A DNA stretch of 13,321 nt, taken from Candidatus Omnitrophota bacterium. GTDB lineage: Bacteria; Omnitrophota; Gorgyraeia; Zapsychrales; Zapsychraceae. The notes beneath the pieces are model-generated. The model was given only the letters and a program-made list of their open reading frames with translations, ran no database searches and was not told the origin of the DNA. The number at the start of each line of letters is the position of its first letter. Within the stretch, counting starts at the first letter, position 1. The position numbers and the translations under genes were made by a program. The stretch covers positions 1 through 13,321 of the forward strand of contig JACRHQ010000088.1 of NCBI GenBank assembly GCA_016217585.1. The letters are read 5' to 3'. Shown here piece by piece: positions 1 through 7,556 of the stretch.

Positions 1-564
1 CATCGACCATCGGCGCAGGGGCTGAAGTCTATTCTGGGATCGCCCTTAGTCCAGGCCCCGGTTCAGGATGGGCCCGAATGGCAGAAGAATCTGGGTGCCA
101 TGGGCTTTAGCTCCTGGACTGCTTTTAAAACATATAATAACAGATTAGGATATTGGTCAAGGTCTATGCGAATTATTAGAGATTATCCTCTTTTGGGGAC
201 CGGCATCAATACATATTCAGTGGTGCAATGGGAATATAGTGAGGGATGGGGTGGGTATCCGCATAATTCTTATCTTCAAATGACTGCGGAAACCGGCGTG
301 TTAGGTTTGCTTAGTTTTCTTTGGTTATTATTTGTTCTATATAAGAATTGGTTTAGGGCCTTGAGGAAAATGCAGGAATCTACTCTTAAATGTTTATTAA
401 CAGGTTTTGGGGCAGGGCTTTCAGGATTTTTATTGCATAGTTTTTTTGATACCAATTTTTATTCCGTACAACTCAGCAGCCTGATGTGGCTGATTATGGG
501 AGTTGTTGTCGCCATACAGCATATGGGAACCAATGAGGGTTTGGATCTGCCTCAGAGGCATTGA
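1..564 (+). CDS. O-antigen ligase/polymerase-type (Wzy/WaaL-like) membrane protein, C-terminal part
   Basis: The frame is open from the first base, so the 5' end lies outside the window; 187 residues are visible. The pattern is that of the Wzy_C/O-antigen ligase superfamily, integral membrane proteins that polymerise or ligate lipid-linked glycans on the outer side of the inner membrane. A stretch like RIIRDYPLLGTGINTYS (about nt 163-222) is followed by YPHNSYLQMTAETGVLG (about nt 256-306), the usual periplasmic-loop signature with its conserved His before NSYLQ, then a hydrophobic segment (LLSFLWLLFVLY). A last membrane segment (LSSLMWLIMGVVVAIQ) precedes a short tail. The sequence before RIIRDY contains a polar stretch of about 50 residues that may be part of the large loop. 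Codons are AT-rich compared with the genes after 1382. A TPR protein follows 4 nt after the stop, a common pairing for this superfamily. Polymerase and ligase cannot be told apart from this fragment. Confidence 0.8.
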   Translation, partial: HRPSAQGLKSILGSPLVQAPVQDGPEWQKNLGAMGFSSWTAFKTYNNRLGYWSRSMRIIRDYPLLGTGINTYSVVQWEYSEGWGGYPHNSYLQMTAETGVLGLLSFLWLLFVLYKNWFRALRKMQESTLKCLLTGFGAGLSGFLLHSFFDTNFYSVQLSSLMWLIMGVVVAIQHMGTNEGLDLPQRH

Positions 565-568
565 ACCC

Positions 569-1261
569 GTGATAGCATCAAGCAAATTCCTCAAGTTTAT
601 TTTTTTGATTTTCCTTCTTTTGGTAGTTCTTCTTCAGATCTATATAAACCGAATGACTCTCAGTCCTTATTATGGAAAAGTATTTTACAAGTTGGGCATG
701 GAATGCCAAAACAAGTGCGGCCTTAATAAACAATTGTCTTATTTTCAGAAGGCGGTTTTTTACGACCCCAATTTAACCGATGCTTATTATCAGCTTGGAA
801 TAATTTATGGCGAAAAAGGTCAAAATGGAAAAGAGTCCACGTCTTATAAAAAAGTGGCCGCACTTGATTATGCCAATGCCGATGCCTATTTTAAGACTGG
901 GCTTCACTATTTTTCAAAAGGAGAATTTGATTACGCCTTAAGATATTTCTTACAATCTGACCGATATGACCCTAATTCGGATGACATGGTTTACTATATG
1001 GCTGAAACATATTATAAAAAGAAAATGTACCGGGAAGCAGTATTTCATTATATGAGGATTATCTCACGGCGCTCCCCTCTTTCTGTCGAAGCTTGTGAAC
1101 GGATTTGGCGTATATCCAAGATCCCCGATCAGTATGGGATGGTTTCGGACGAAGTTCATAAAATACGTGATAATAAGGAGCAAGAGAAGCTATGGGAACA
1201 GATAGATCAATATTTAAAGACAGACCAAGTTCCGGAATTTATGCGAGAATCTGGGGAATAG
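569..1261 (+). CDS. Membrane-anchored TPR protein
   Basis: Predicted 230-residue protein with one N-terminal membrane segment (about residues 8-25, FLKFIFLIFLLLVVLLQIYI) and then TPR-like helical repeats at about 37-70, 71-104, 105-137 and 138-171, seen as recurring A/Y-x-x-LG, YA-x-x-YF and DPN patterns (for example FYDPNLTDAYYQLGIIY). The GTG start at 569 is chosen because it lies 4 nt after the upstream stop, has AGAGG at 554-558 ten bases ahead, and puts the hydrophobic anchor directly at the N-terminus. An ATG at 533 and a TTG at 503 in the same frame would overlap the upstream gene and add a less typical N-terminus. The TPRs probably form a protein-interaction scaffold on the periplasmic face. 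Adjacency to the Wzy/WaaL-like gene suggests a partner or regulator of that enzyme, which is inference. Base composition is AT-rich like the upstream gene. The C-terminal 50 residues are charged and show no known motif. Confidence 0.75.
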   Translation: MIASSKFLKFIFLIFLLLVVLLQIYINRMTLSPYYGKVFYKLGMECQNKCGLNKQLSYFQKAVFYDPNLTDAYYQLGIIYGEKGQNGKESTSYKKVAALDYANADAYFKTGLHYFSKGEFDYALRYFLQSDRYDPNSDDMVYYMAETYYKKKMYREAVFHYMRIISRRSPLSVEACERIWRISKIPDQYGMVSDEVHKIRDNKEQEKLWEQIDQYLKTDQVPEFMRESGE

Positions 1262-1302
1262 GAGGGTTCGGCTAATCATCAGGCTGGATGTGTGACGAAT
1301 GG

Positions 1303-1330
1303 TTGACAAAACAGGAAACTTGGTTATAAT
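1303..1330 (+). promoter_or_regulatory. Sigma70-type promoter for the pgk operon
   Basis: TTGACA at 1303-1308 and TATAAT at 1325-1330 are both perfect consensus hexamers, separated by 16 bp. Transcription would start near 1337, giving a leader of about 45 nt before the pgk ATG. The promoter sits in the only real intergenic gap of the window (1262-1381), between the AT-rich polysaccharide-type genes and pgk. The rest of that gap shows no convincing terminator hairpin, operator or riboswitch. Confidence 0.85.
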
Positions 1331-1360
1331 GACATAAAATTTGTTTTAGAACTTCTCGAT

Positions 1361-1370
1361 GGAAGGAGTT
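1361..1370 (+). promoter_or_regulatory. Ribosome binding site of pgk
   Basis: GGAAGGAGTT contains a strong AGGAG core (1364-1368). It is 13 nt from the ATG at 1382, slightly longer than usual, but an in-frame TAA just upstream of the ATG excludes an earlier start. Confidence 0.65.
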
Positions 1371-1381
1371 AACTGGTTTAA

Positions 1382-2581
1382 ATGAATAAGCTTACCGTCA
1401 AAGATGTTGATTTAAAAGGCAAGAAAGTCATTGTCCGCGTTGATTTTAACGTGCCTTTGGATGAGAAACTCAATATCACGGATGACCGGCGTATCCGGGA
1501 AGCCTTGCCCACCATCAAGTATCTTCTGGAACAGAAAGCCAGGAAAGTCATCTTGATGAGCCATCTGGGCCGGCCGGAAGGACAAGTCGTTGAAGATATG
1601 CGGCTTAAGCCGGTTGCCAGGAAATTACAGGAACTCTTGAAAGAGAAGGTGTTGCGGCTGGAGGATTGTATCGGCGATACGGTCAAAAAGGCCATCGAAA
1701 CAAGCGCCGAGCGGGTTATCCTGCTTGAAAATCTCCGGTTTTATAAAGCCGAGACCAAGAATGACCCCGAATTTGCCAAAAAATTGGCTTCTTTGGCGGA
1801 CATTTATGTCAATGACGCCTTCGGCACAGCCCACCGGGCCCACGCCTCCACCGAAGGTATCGCGAAATATTTAACTTCCGCGGCCGGATTCCTCCTCGAG
1901 AAAGAGATCACTTATCTCGGCAAGGCTGTGGGAAATCCTCAAAAACCGTTCGTCGTCATTTTAGGCGGCAAGAAAGTTTCCGACAAGATTCTCCTTATTG
2001 AAAATTTGATCCCCAAGGCCAACACGATTATTATCGGCGGGGGGATGGCGTATACGTTCTTGAAGTCCCAGGGTAAAAAGATCGGGAAATCAATCTGCGA
2101 GAATGATAAAGTTGACCTGGCCAGGAGCCTTTTGGAAAAGGCCAAGGCAAAGGGCGTCAACATCGCCCTTCCTGAAGACTTCGTGGTCGTGGAAAGCTTT
2201 GATAAGCCGCAGGGGCGCAAGATCACCGCGGATATCCCCGATGGGTGGGAAGGCGTCGACATCGGTCCCAGGACCAGAGAAAAATTCAAAGAAATTTTAA
2301 AGACGGCCAAAACGGTCGTCTGGAACGGTCCCATGGGTGTTTTTGAGATTGATGCTTTTGCCGAGGGGACCAAAGAAATCGCCAAATTTTTGGCCGGGTT
2401 GAAAGGCGCTACGACGATCATCGGCGGCGGGGATTCGGCCGCCGCGGTAAGCAAGTTCGGGCTTGAGCAAGGCATGACGCATATCTCCACCGGAGGCGGG
2501 GCATCCCTGGAATTCCTCGAGGGGAAAGAGCTCCCCGGTATCGTGGCCTTAACGGCCAAAGAGAAGGCGTCCGCCCGATGA
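1382..2581 (+). CDS. pgk: Phosphoglycerate kinase
   Basis: Cytosolic glycolytic and gluconeogenic enzyme that transfers the acyl phosphate of 1,3-bisphosphoglycerate to ADP, giving ATP and 3-phosphoglycerate. It is 399 residues, the normal length, with family motifs in order: VRVDFNVP (18-25), SHLGRP (60-65, substrate site), LLENLRF (114-120), [14 protein letters not shown] (144-157), GGKKVSDK (195-202, hinge/nucleotide side), GGGMAYTF (219-226), WNGPMGVFE (314-322), GGGDSAAA (348-355) and [13 protein letters not shown] (369-381). The usual GGAKVSDK motif reads GGKKVSDK here, an Ala-to-Lys change beside the conserved nucleotide-binding Lys. It is the first gene after the promoter at 1303-1330, and its stop overlaps the tpiA start (ATGA at 2578-2581), implying translational coupling. 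No gap gene lies directly upstream, unlike many gap-pgk-tpi operons. Confidence 0.98.
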   Translation: MNKLTVKDVDLKGKKVIVRVDFNVPLDEKLNITDDRRIREALPTIKYLLEQKARKVILMSHLGRPEGQVVEDMRLKPVARKLQELLKEKVLRLEDCIGDTVKKAIETSAERVILLENLRFYKAETKNDPEFAKKLASLADIYVNDAFGTAHRAHASTEGIAKYLTSAAGFLLEKEITYLGKAVGNPQKPFVVILGGKKVSDKILLIENLIPKANTIIIGGGMAYTFLKSQGKKIGKSICENDKVDLARSLLEKAKAKGVNIALPEDFVVVESFDKPQGRKITADIPDGWEGVDIGPRTREKFKEILKTAKTVVWNGPMGVFEIDAFAEGTKEIAKFLAGLKGATTIIGGGDSAAAVSKFGLEQGMTHISTGGGASLEFLEGKELPGIVALTAKEKASAR

Positions 2582-3345
2582 GAAGACCAGTCATTGCCGG
2601 AAACTGGAAACTGAACAATACCACCAAGCAGGCGGCGGAACTCGTCACTTTGTTAAAACGGGACCTAGGGGATGTCACGGAAGTCGATATCGTGGTCTGC
2701 CCGGTCTTTACCGCGCTTTCTGTGATGGCTGATATTTTAATGGAATCCAATATCGCCATCGGCGCGCAGAATTTATACTGGGAGGATTCCGGCGCTTTTA
2801 CCGGAGAGGTTTCCGCGCCGCTCCTTAAAGAGATCGGCGTCCAGTACGTCATCATCGGCCATTCGGAACGCCGGCAATATTTCGGTGAGACCAACCAGAC
2901 GGTCAATAAAAAGATCCGCGCGGCGTTAACCCACGGGTTGATCCCGATCGTCTGTGTCGGTGAAGTGCTTGAAGAACGCGAGAGCAACAAGACCTTTGAT
3001 GTGATCCAGTCCCAATGCAAGGACTCGCTGGCCGGGCTTGGTGCCGAAGAGATGAAAAAAATCATTATCGCTTATGAGCCTGTGTGGGCCATCGGCACCG
3101 GCAGGACGGCAACGCCGGCCCAGGCGCAGGAAGTCCACCATTTCATCCGGGAATTGCTTTTTAAGGGCTGGGGCGAAGAGGTGGCCCAGACGTTGCGCAT
3201 CCAGTACGGCGGGAGCGTGAAGCCGGAGAACATCGCCGAGTTGATGGCCCAGCCGGACATCGACGGTGCCCTGGTCGGAGGGGCCAGTTTAAAGGCCGAG
3301 GCGTTTGTCCAGGTTGTTAAGAATTCTTGTGCGTTGATAAAATAG
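2578..3345 (+). CDS. tpiA: Triosephosphate isomerase
   Basis: Interconverts dihydroxyacetone phosphate and glyceraldehyde 3-phosphate in the cytosol; it works as a TIM-barrel dimer. It is 255 residues, the normal length, and complete. Catalytic residues are present: Asn9 and Lys11 in AGNWKLN, His95 in IIGHSERR, and Glu167 in [11 protein letters not shown], which also opens the mobile loop 6. The phosphate-binding segments YGGSVKPEN (about 210-218) and GALVGGAS (230-237) are intact. The ATG overlaps the last bases of pgk (ATGA), so the two are probably translated together; the ribosome site is in the pgk tail and weak. secG follows after 10 nt. Confidence 0.98.
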   Translation: MRRPVIAGNWKLNNTTKQAAELVTLLKRDLGDVTEVDIVVCPVFTALSVMADILMESNIAIGAQNLYWEDSGAFTGEVSAPLLKEIGVQYVIIGHSERRQYFGETNQTVNKKIRAALTHGLIPIVCVGEVLEERESNKTFDVIQSQCKDSLAGLGAEEMKKIIIAYEPVWAIGTGRTATPAQAQEVHHFIRELLFKGWGEEVAQTLRIQYGGSVKPENIAELMAQPDIDGALVGGASLKAEAFVQVVKNSCALIK

Positions 3346-3355
3346 GGGACCAGCC

Positions 3356-3754
3356 ATGACAGGACTCGTAATATTTGTACATATTGTGGTGTGTATTTTT
3401 CTGATGATCGTGATTCTCATGCAATCCGGTAAAGGCGGCGGCCTGACCGAGGGGTTCGCTTCCGCCGAATCGATCTTTGGCGCCAGGACCAACGTTTTTA
3501 TGGTCAAGACAACGACCGTCCTGGCCGGTTTCTTTCTTGTCACCTGTCTGGGGCTGGCGATCCTTTCCTCTCAAAAAGAACGATCCTTGATGGCTAATCG
3601 GCCGATACAGCCGGTATCTGTCCCCAAGACGGAATCAACGGCGCCCAAACCACAACCTGTGAGTCAAACGCCACAGGATGTGGCGCCGCAAGCGCCGGCC
3701 TCGCCGATGCCGGAGACCACCGCAGCGCAACCAGAACCAAATCCAGGGCCATAG
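3356..3754 (+). CDS. secG: SecG, preprotein translocase subunit, with Pro/Ala-rich tail
   Basis: Small subunit of the SecYEG protein-conducting channel in the inner membrane. Two membrane segments (about 4-22 and 51-71) flank the SecG loop signature LMQSGKGGGL (21-30) and the following FASAESIFGARTN, which are typical. The core ends near residue 75; residues 84-132 form a hydrophilic, low-complexity tail rich in Pro, Ala, Gln and Thr that is predicted to be disordered. The AGGGG at 3344-3348 lies just before the ATG at 3356. Being next to tpiA agrees with the tpiA-secG linkage known in many bacteria. The next gene starts 4 nt after the stop. Confidence is high for the SecG core, while the tail's function is unknown. 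Confidence 0.95.
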   Translation: MTGLVIFVHIVVCIFLMIVILMQSGKGGGLTEGFASAESIFGARTNVFMVKTTTVLAGFFLVTCLGLAILSSQKERSLMANRPIQPVSVPKTESTAPKPQPVSQTPQDVAPQAPASPMPETTAAQPEPNPGP

Positions 3755-3758
3755 TCCT

Positions 3759-5495
3759 TTGAAGAGAAAAATTTTTTCTCTTAAAAATTCTTTTCTGGTT
3801 ATTTCTTTATTTTTCCTCTTTCCTCTCTATTCGTTTGCCGCTTCGGTAGTTCCCGCCGGCAAATATGGAGGACAGTTGGTTCTCGCCACAACCTCCGACC
3901 CACGGTCCTTCAATGATATCCTCGCCAAGGAAACTTCCACAAGCCTTGTGACGGACCTCATCTTCGAGGGGCTCACGACGACCAATGCCTCCACGACCAA
4001 AGTCGAACCCAACCTGGCCAAATCCTGGGACATCAGCGAAGACGGTTTGACCTGGACGTTTCACCTGCGCGAGGACGCGCGCTGGAACGACGGTCAGCCC
4101 TTCACCGCTGATGACGTGGTCTTTACCTTCAACGGGTTGATTTATAATCCCGATATCCCGAGTTCGGCGCGGGACATCTTTACCGTCGACGGGAAGACCT
4201 TCCAGGTCGAGAAAATGGATGATTATACCGTCCGGTTCACGCTGCCGGTCAAATTCGCCCCGTTTTTACGCGGGATGAGCCAGGCGATTCTCCCCCAACA
4301 TAAGCTGCAAAAAGCGGTAAGGGAAGGCCGTTTCAATTTTACGTGGGGGATCGACGCCGACCCCGCAGAGATTGTCGGGACGGGGCCGTTTAAACTGGTC
4401 CGTTACGATCCCGGCCAGCGGCTGGTCTTCGAGCGCAACCCCTATTACTGGAAGAAATCTTTTGATGGCGATCCCTTGCCTTATCTGGAGAGGATCATCT
4501 ATCTGATCGTGCCGGGCGTGGATGTGGGGTTGCTCAAATTTATGGAAGGGACGCTGGACGGTTACACGTTAAGGGGCATGGATTATCCGCTGGTCAAGCC
4601 CCTGGAAGCGAAAAACAATTTTACCGTTTATGACCTCGGCCCGGACACGGGCAGCCAGTTCCTTTTCTTTAATCAGAACTCCGGCAGGAATCCCCAAACC
4701 GGTCAGCCGTTCGTGGCGCCGTACAAACTGGCCTGGTTCACGGACCTGGAATTCCGCAAGGCCGTGGCGCATGCCGTTGACAAAGAGAAAATTATCGAGA
4801 TCGTCGACAACAAGCTGGGTTATCCGCAGCATTCCGCGATGGGGCCGGCGGCCGGCTTTTTCTACAATCCGCATGTGGCGGAATATGATTATGATTTAAA
4901 CAAGGCCAGGGCGATCCTTGCCGCGGCCGGGTTTAGCGACCGCAACGGCGACGGGTTTATCGAGGACCCGCGGGGGAACACGGTCGAGTTCAGCCTTTAT
5001 ACCAACGCCGGCACCACGGAGCGCGTCGACATCGCCGCCATTATCCGGGAAGACCTCGAACGGCTGGGGATGAAAGTCCATTTCCAGGCGCTGGAATTCA
5101 ATACGCTGGTGAGCAAACTCACTTCCAGATTTGACTGGGAGGCGGTCATCCTGGGATTGACCGGCGGCATCGAACCGCATTTCGGCAAAAACGTGTGGAT
5201 GTCGTCGGGGCAACTGCACATGTGGTATCCGATGCAGGAAAAGCCCGCGACCGCGTGGGAAAAAAGGGTCGATGAGATTTTTGACCAGGGCGTCCAGGAG
5301 CTGGACGAGAACAAGCGCAAGGAATTGTACGATGAATACCAGTTGATTGTCTCCCGGGAACTCCCCCTGATCTACACCGTGTTGGGCGCGCGGCTGTACG
5401 CGGTGCGCAATAAATTCGGCAACCTCAAGCCCACCAATTACGGTGGCGTATTCCACAACCCCGAGGAGCTTTATATGAAAGAGGGGTACCGCTAG
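3759..5495 (+). CDS. Peptide/oligopeptide-type ABC transporter substrate-binding protein (SBP_bac_5)
   Basis: Extracytoplasmic binding component of the importer encoded by the next four genes; the family binds peptides, but also nickel, sugars or opines. Predicted length is 578 residues from a TTG start at 3759, preceded by AGGG at 3745-3748. That start gives a textbook signal peptide (Lys/Arg n-region, hydrophobic core 11-23, cleavage after SFA at about residue 27) and no lipobox Cys, so a soluble periplasmic protein in a Gram-negative cell is favoured. Family landmarks are EPNLAKSW (83-90), GLTWTFHLREDARWNDGQPF (96-115) followed by ADDVVFTF (117-124), GTGPFKL (207-213), FRKAVAHAVDKEKI and the C-terminal LPLIY. 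An acidic DRNGDGFIED stretch (394-403) resembles a calcium-binding loop. The upstream in-frame extension to 3678 would overlap secG and add an Arg-rich N-terminus, so it is not used. The bound ligand cannot be told from sequence. Confidence 0.93.
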   Translation: MKRKIFSLKNSFLVISLFFLFPLYSFAASVVPAGKYGGQLVLATTSDPRSFNDILAKETSTSLVTDLIFEGLTTTNASTTKVEPNLAKSWDISEDGLTWTFHLREDARWNDGQPFTADDVVFTFNGLIYNPDIPSSARDIFTVDGKTFQVEKMDDYTVRFTLPVKFAPFLRGMSQAILPQHKLQKAVREGRFNFTWGIDADPAEIVGTGPFKLVRYDPGQRLVFERNPYYWKKSFDGDPLPYLERIIYLIVPGVDVGLLKFMEGTLDGYTLRGMDYPLVKPLEAKNNFTVYDLGPDTGSQFLFFNQNSGRNPQTGQPFVAPYKLAWFTDLEFRKAVAHAVDKEKIIEIVDNKLGYPQHSAMGPAAGFFYNPHVAEYDYDLNKARAILAAAGFSDRNGDGFIEDPRGNTVEFSLYTNAGTTERVDIAAIIREDLERLGMKVHFQALEFNTLVSKLTSRFDWEAVILGLTGGIEPHFGKNVWMSSGQLHMWYPMQEKPATAWEKRVDEIFDQGVQELDENKRKELYDEYQLIVSRELPLIYTVLGARLYAVRNKFGNLKPTNYGGVFHNPEELYMKEGYR

Positions 5496-5497
5496 AT

Positions 5498-6463
5498 ATG
5501 TGGCGTTACACGCTCAAACGGATGCTGGTCGCCGTCCCCATGCTGCTGGGGATATCGCTGTTGACGTTCGTCCTGATGCGCGTGACGCCGGGCAATTACC
5601 TCGACACGATCCGCATGGACCCGCAGTTCTCGAAGGAGACCATCCGGCATTACGAACAGTTGTATCAGCTGGACAAGCCCCTGGCGCAGCAATACATCCG
5701 CTGGATTTATAATTTACTGCATTTTGAGCTGGGATATTCTTTTCACTATAACGTCCCCGTCCACAAAATTATCGGCGAACGCGTCTGGAACACGTTTGTC
5801 CTGTCCTTGTCCGCTTTTCTTTTTACGTGGTGTATCGCGATCCCGCTGGGAATCGGGGCGGCGTTGAATCGTAACCGGCCGGTCGACCGGGCTGTCCAGT
5901 TTTTTTCCTATATCGCGCTGTCTTTCCCGGGATTTTTCCTTGCCATGATTTTTTTATTTTGGGCGAGCCAGACGGGCATTTTACCGTTAGGCGGGATGCA
6001 CAGCCCGGATTATGATCGTCTTGGCATGGGAGGCAAGATTGTTGACCTTTTAAAGCATCTGGTGATCCCGACGCGGGCGTTGTCGGTCGGTTCGATCGCC
6101 GCTTTGCAACGGCTTATGCGCGGGAATATGCTGGAAGTTTTGGGGCAGAGGTACATTTTAACAGCGCGGGCCAAGGGGTTGCCCGAGGGGCGGGTCGTTT
6201 ATCATCACGCCTTGCGTAACGCCGTCAACCCTTTGATTACGCTGCTGGGTTATGAATTCTCATCGCTGTTGAGCGGTGCGGCCCTTATCGAGATCATATG
6301 CAGCTGGCCTGGTCTGGGCTCATTGATGCTCACGGCGGTGCGCTCCAAGGACGTGTATCTGGTGATGGCCAGCATGCTCATGGGAAGTATTTTGTTCATG
6401 GTCGGGAATTTGCTGGCCGATATTGCCCTGGCGAAGGTCGACCCGAGGATCCGTTATGATTGA
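5498..6463 (+). CDS. ABC transporter permease, OppB/DppB-type
   Basis: First transmembrane subunit of the peptide-type importer (321 residues, normal length). Residues 1-27 give the family N-terminus (RYTLKRMLVAVPMLLGISLLTFVLMR, first membrane helix), followed by a periplasmic loop of about 70 residues with the usual QLGLD-like region (QLYQLDKPLAQQYIRW). Further helices lie at about 99-122, 134-156, 241-266 and 285-312. The EAA-type coupling loop runs at about 219-248 (YILTARAKGLPEGRVVYHHALRN), where the ATPases dock. The C-terminal DIALAKVDPRIRYD is the standard ending of this permease class. The ATG lies 2 nt after the binding-protein stop, with GAGGGG at 5481-5486. The last 8 bases overlap the next gene. 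Confidence 0.95.
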   Translation: MWRYTLKRMLVAVPMLLGISLLTFVLMRVTPGNYLDTIRMDPQFSKETIRHYEQLYQLDKPLAQQYIRWIYNLLHFELGYSFHYNVPVHKIIGERVWNTFVLSLSAFLFTWCIAIPLGIGAALNRNRPVDRAVQFFSYIALSFPGFFLAMIFLFWASQTGILPLGGMHSPDYDRLGMGGKIVDLLKHLVIPTRALSVGSIAALQRLMRGNMLEVLGQRYILTARAKGLPEGRVVYHHALRNAVNPLITLLGYEFSSLLSGAALIEIICSWPGLGSLMLTAVRSKDVYLVMASMLMGSILFMVGNLLADIALAKVDPRIRYD

Positions 6464-7556
6464 AAGGGCGCGGCATCTAAGCGAATTTCAAATTGCCTTG
6501 CGGAATTTTCGCAAAAACCGGCTGGCGGTCGTTTGCGTTTATGTTTTATCCGTGCTCTACGGCGGCGCTCTTGTTGCCGGTTTTTTATCACCGTATTTGT
6601 TCAAGAACGAGGACCGCAATTATTCCTACGCCCCGCCGACGCCTGTGAAAATATTTACTGAAGGTCAACTGACGCGGCCTTATGTCCCGGCGATGGAATT
6701 GACGTTTAATGAATACAACGCGCGGGTCTACAAGATCGACCTGGTTAAGAAATACCCCGTCAGGTTTCTGGTAAAAGGTGATGAATACCGCCTGCTGGGA
6801 ATTTTCCCGTGCCGGTATCATCTCTTCGGCGTTGAGGCGCCGGGACGGTTTTATCTGCTGGGGGCGGACGCCCGCGGCCGGGATATTTTTTCGCGGCTTT
6901 TGTATGGCGGCCAGGTCTCCTTGTCGATTGGATTGATAGGTGTTCTTATCTCGTTTATGATTGGTTTATTGATCGGGGGTATCTCCGGCTATTACGGCGG
7001 CAGGCTCGACGATATCCTGATGCGGTTGTGTGAAATGGTCATGATGGTACCGGGATTTTATCTTTTGCTTGCCTTGCGCGCCGCCGTGCCCGATAGTTTT
7101 AATTCCGTCCAGGTCTATTTTGCCATCATCATCATCCTTTCGTTCATGGGGTGGGCGGGCCTGGCGAGGATTATCCGCGGGATGTGTCTTTCGTTGCGGG
7201 AGAGAGAATACGTGCTGGCGGCCAGAGGGTTCGGTCTTTCGGATTTCAAAATTGTCGTCAGCCACATCCTGCCGCACACGTTATCGTATTCCATCTTTGC
7301 CGTCATGCTTTCGATCCCTGGTTATATTTTGGGTGAATCGGGATTGAGTCTGATCGGCCTCGGGATCCAGGACCCGTACGCCAGCTGGGGGAATATGTTG
7401 AGCGACGCGATGAGCATTGTCCGGATTAAATTCGCGCCGTGGATCCTCTGGCCCGCGTTTTTTATCTTTTTGACGGTCGTTTGTTTTAACGTCATCGGCG
7501 ACGCCTTGCGGGATTGCCTTGACCCGATGCTCAAGGCCGAAGGGGAGGCCCAATAA
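6456..7556 (+). CDS. ABC transporter permease, OppC/DppC-type, with large first periplasmic loop
   Basis: Second transmembrane subunit, partner of the preceding permease. The start at ATG 6456 is supported by GAGGA at 6445-6449, six bases away; an earlier TTG at 6423 lies inside the upstream gene. The protein is 366 residues. It has the OppC N-terminal segment (ALRNFRKNRLAVV), membrane helix at about 23-44, then the family signature LGADARGRDIFSRLLYGGQVSL (135-156), where GTDxxGRDxxSRxxxGxRxSL is usual, and helices at about 155-185, 195-212, 220-240, 275-298 and 325-350. The EAA coupling loop is at about 250-275 (REYVLAARGFGLSDFKIVVSH). The stretch between helix 1 and the signature (about 45-134) is longer than in typical OppC and contains a distinct polar region, as in YejE-like members. 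The stop is immediately followed by the ATPase start. Confidence 0.94.
   Translation: MIERARHLSEFQIALRNFRKNRLAVVCVYVLSVLYGGALVAGFLSPYLFKNEDRNYSYAPPTPVKIFTEGQLTRPYVPAMELTFNEYNARVYKIDLVKKYPVRFLVKGDEYRLLGIFPCRYHLFGVEAPGRFYLLGADARGRDIFSRLLYGGQVSLSIGLIGVLISFMIGLLIGGISGYYGGRLDDILMRLCEMVMMVPGFYLLLALRAAVPDSFNSVQVYFAIIIILSFMGWAGLARIIRGMCLSLREREYVLAARGFGLSDFKIVVSHILPHTLSYSIFAVMLSIPGYILGESGLSLIGLGIQDPYASWGNMLSDAMSIVRIKFAPWILWPAFFIFLTVVCFNVIGDALRDCLDPMLKAEGEAQ

Noticed and set aside
1262..1302. Possible terminator or riboswitch between the TPR gene and pgk
   Set aside because: Only a 4-bp CATC/GATG pairing is visible, with no T-run after it and no recognisable riboswitch pattern.
1939..2559. Long antisense open frame (206 codons) opposite pgk
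   Set aside because: Lies inside a gene with intact pgk motifs, shows no recognisable domain, and is explained by the GC-rich codon structure of the sense strand.
3678..3758. Upstream extension of the binding-protein frame into secG
   Set aside because: Adds an Arg-rich stretch ahead of a textbook signal peptide and overlaps the secG tail; the TTG at 3759 fits better.
3762..3782. A/T-rich inverted repeat AAGAGAAAAA / TTTTTTCTCTT after secG, considered as terminator
   Set aside because: The stem is nearly all A-T with no GC core and lies inside the signal-peptide codons of the next gene, so it is unlikely to stop transcription.
4896..5456. Antisense open frame (186 codons) opposite the binding-protein gene
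   Set aside because: The sense frame has clear SBP_bac_5 motifs; the antisense product shows no family pattern or convincing ribosome site.
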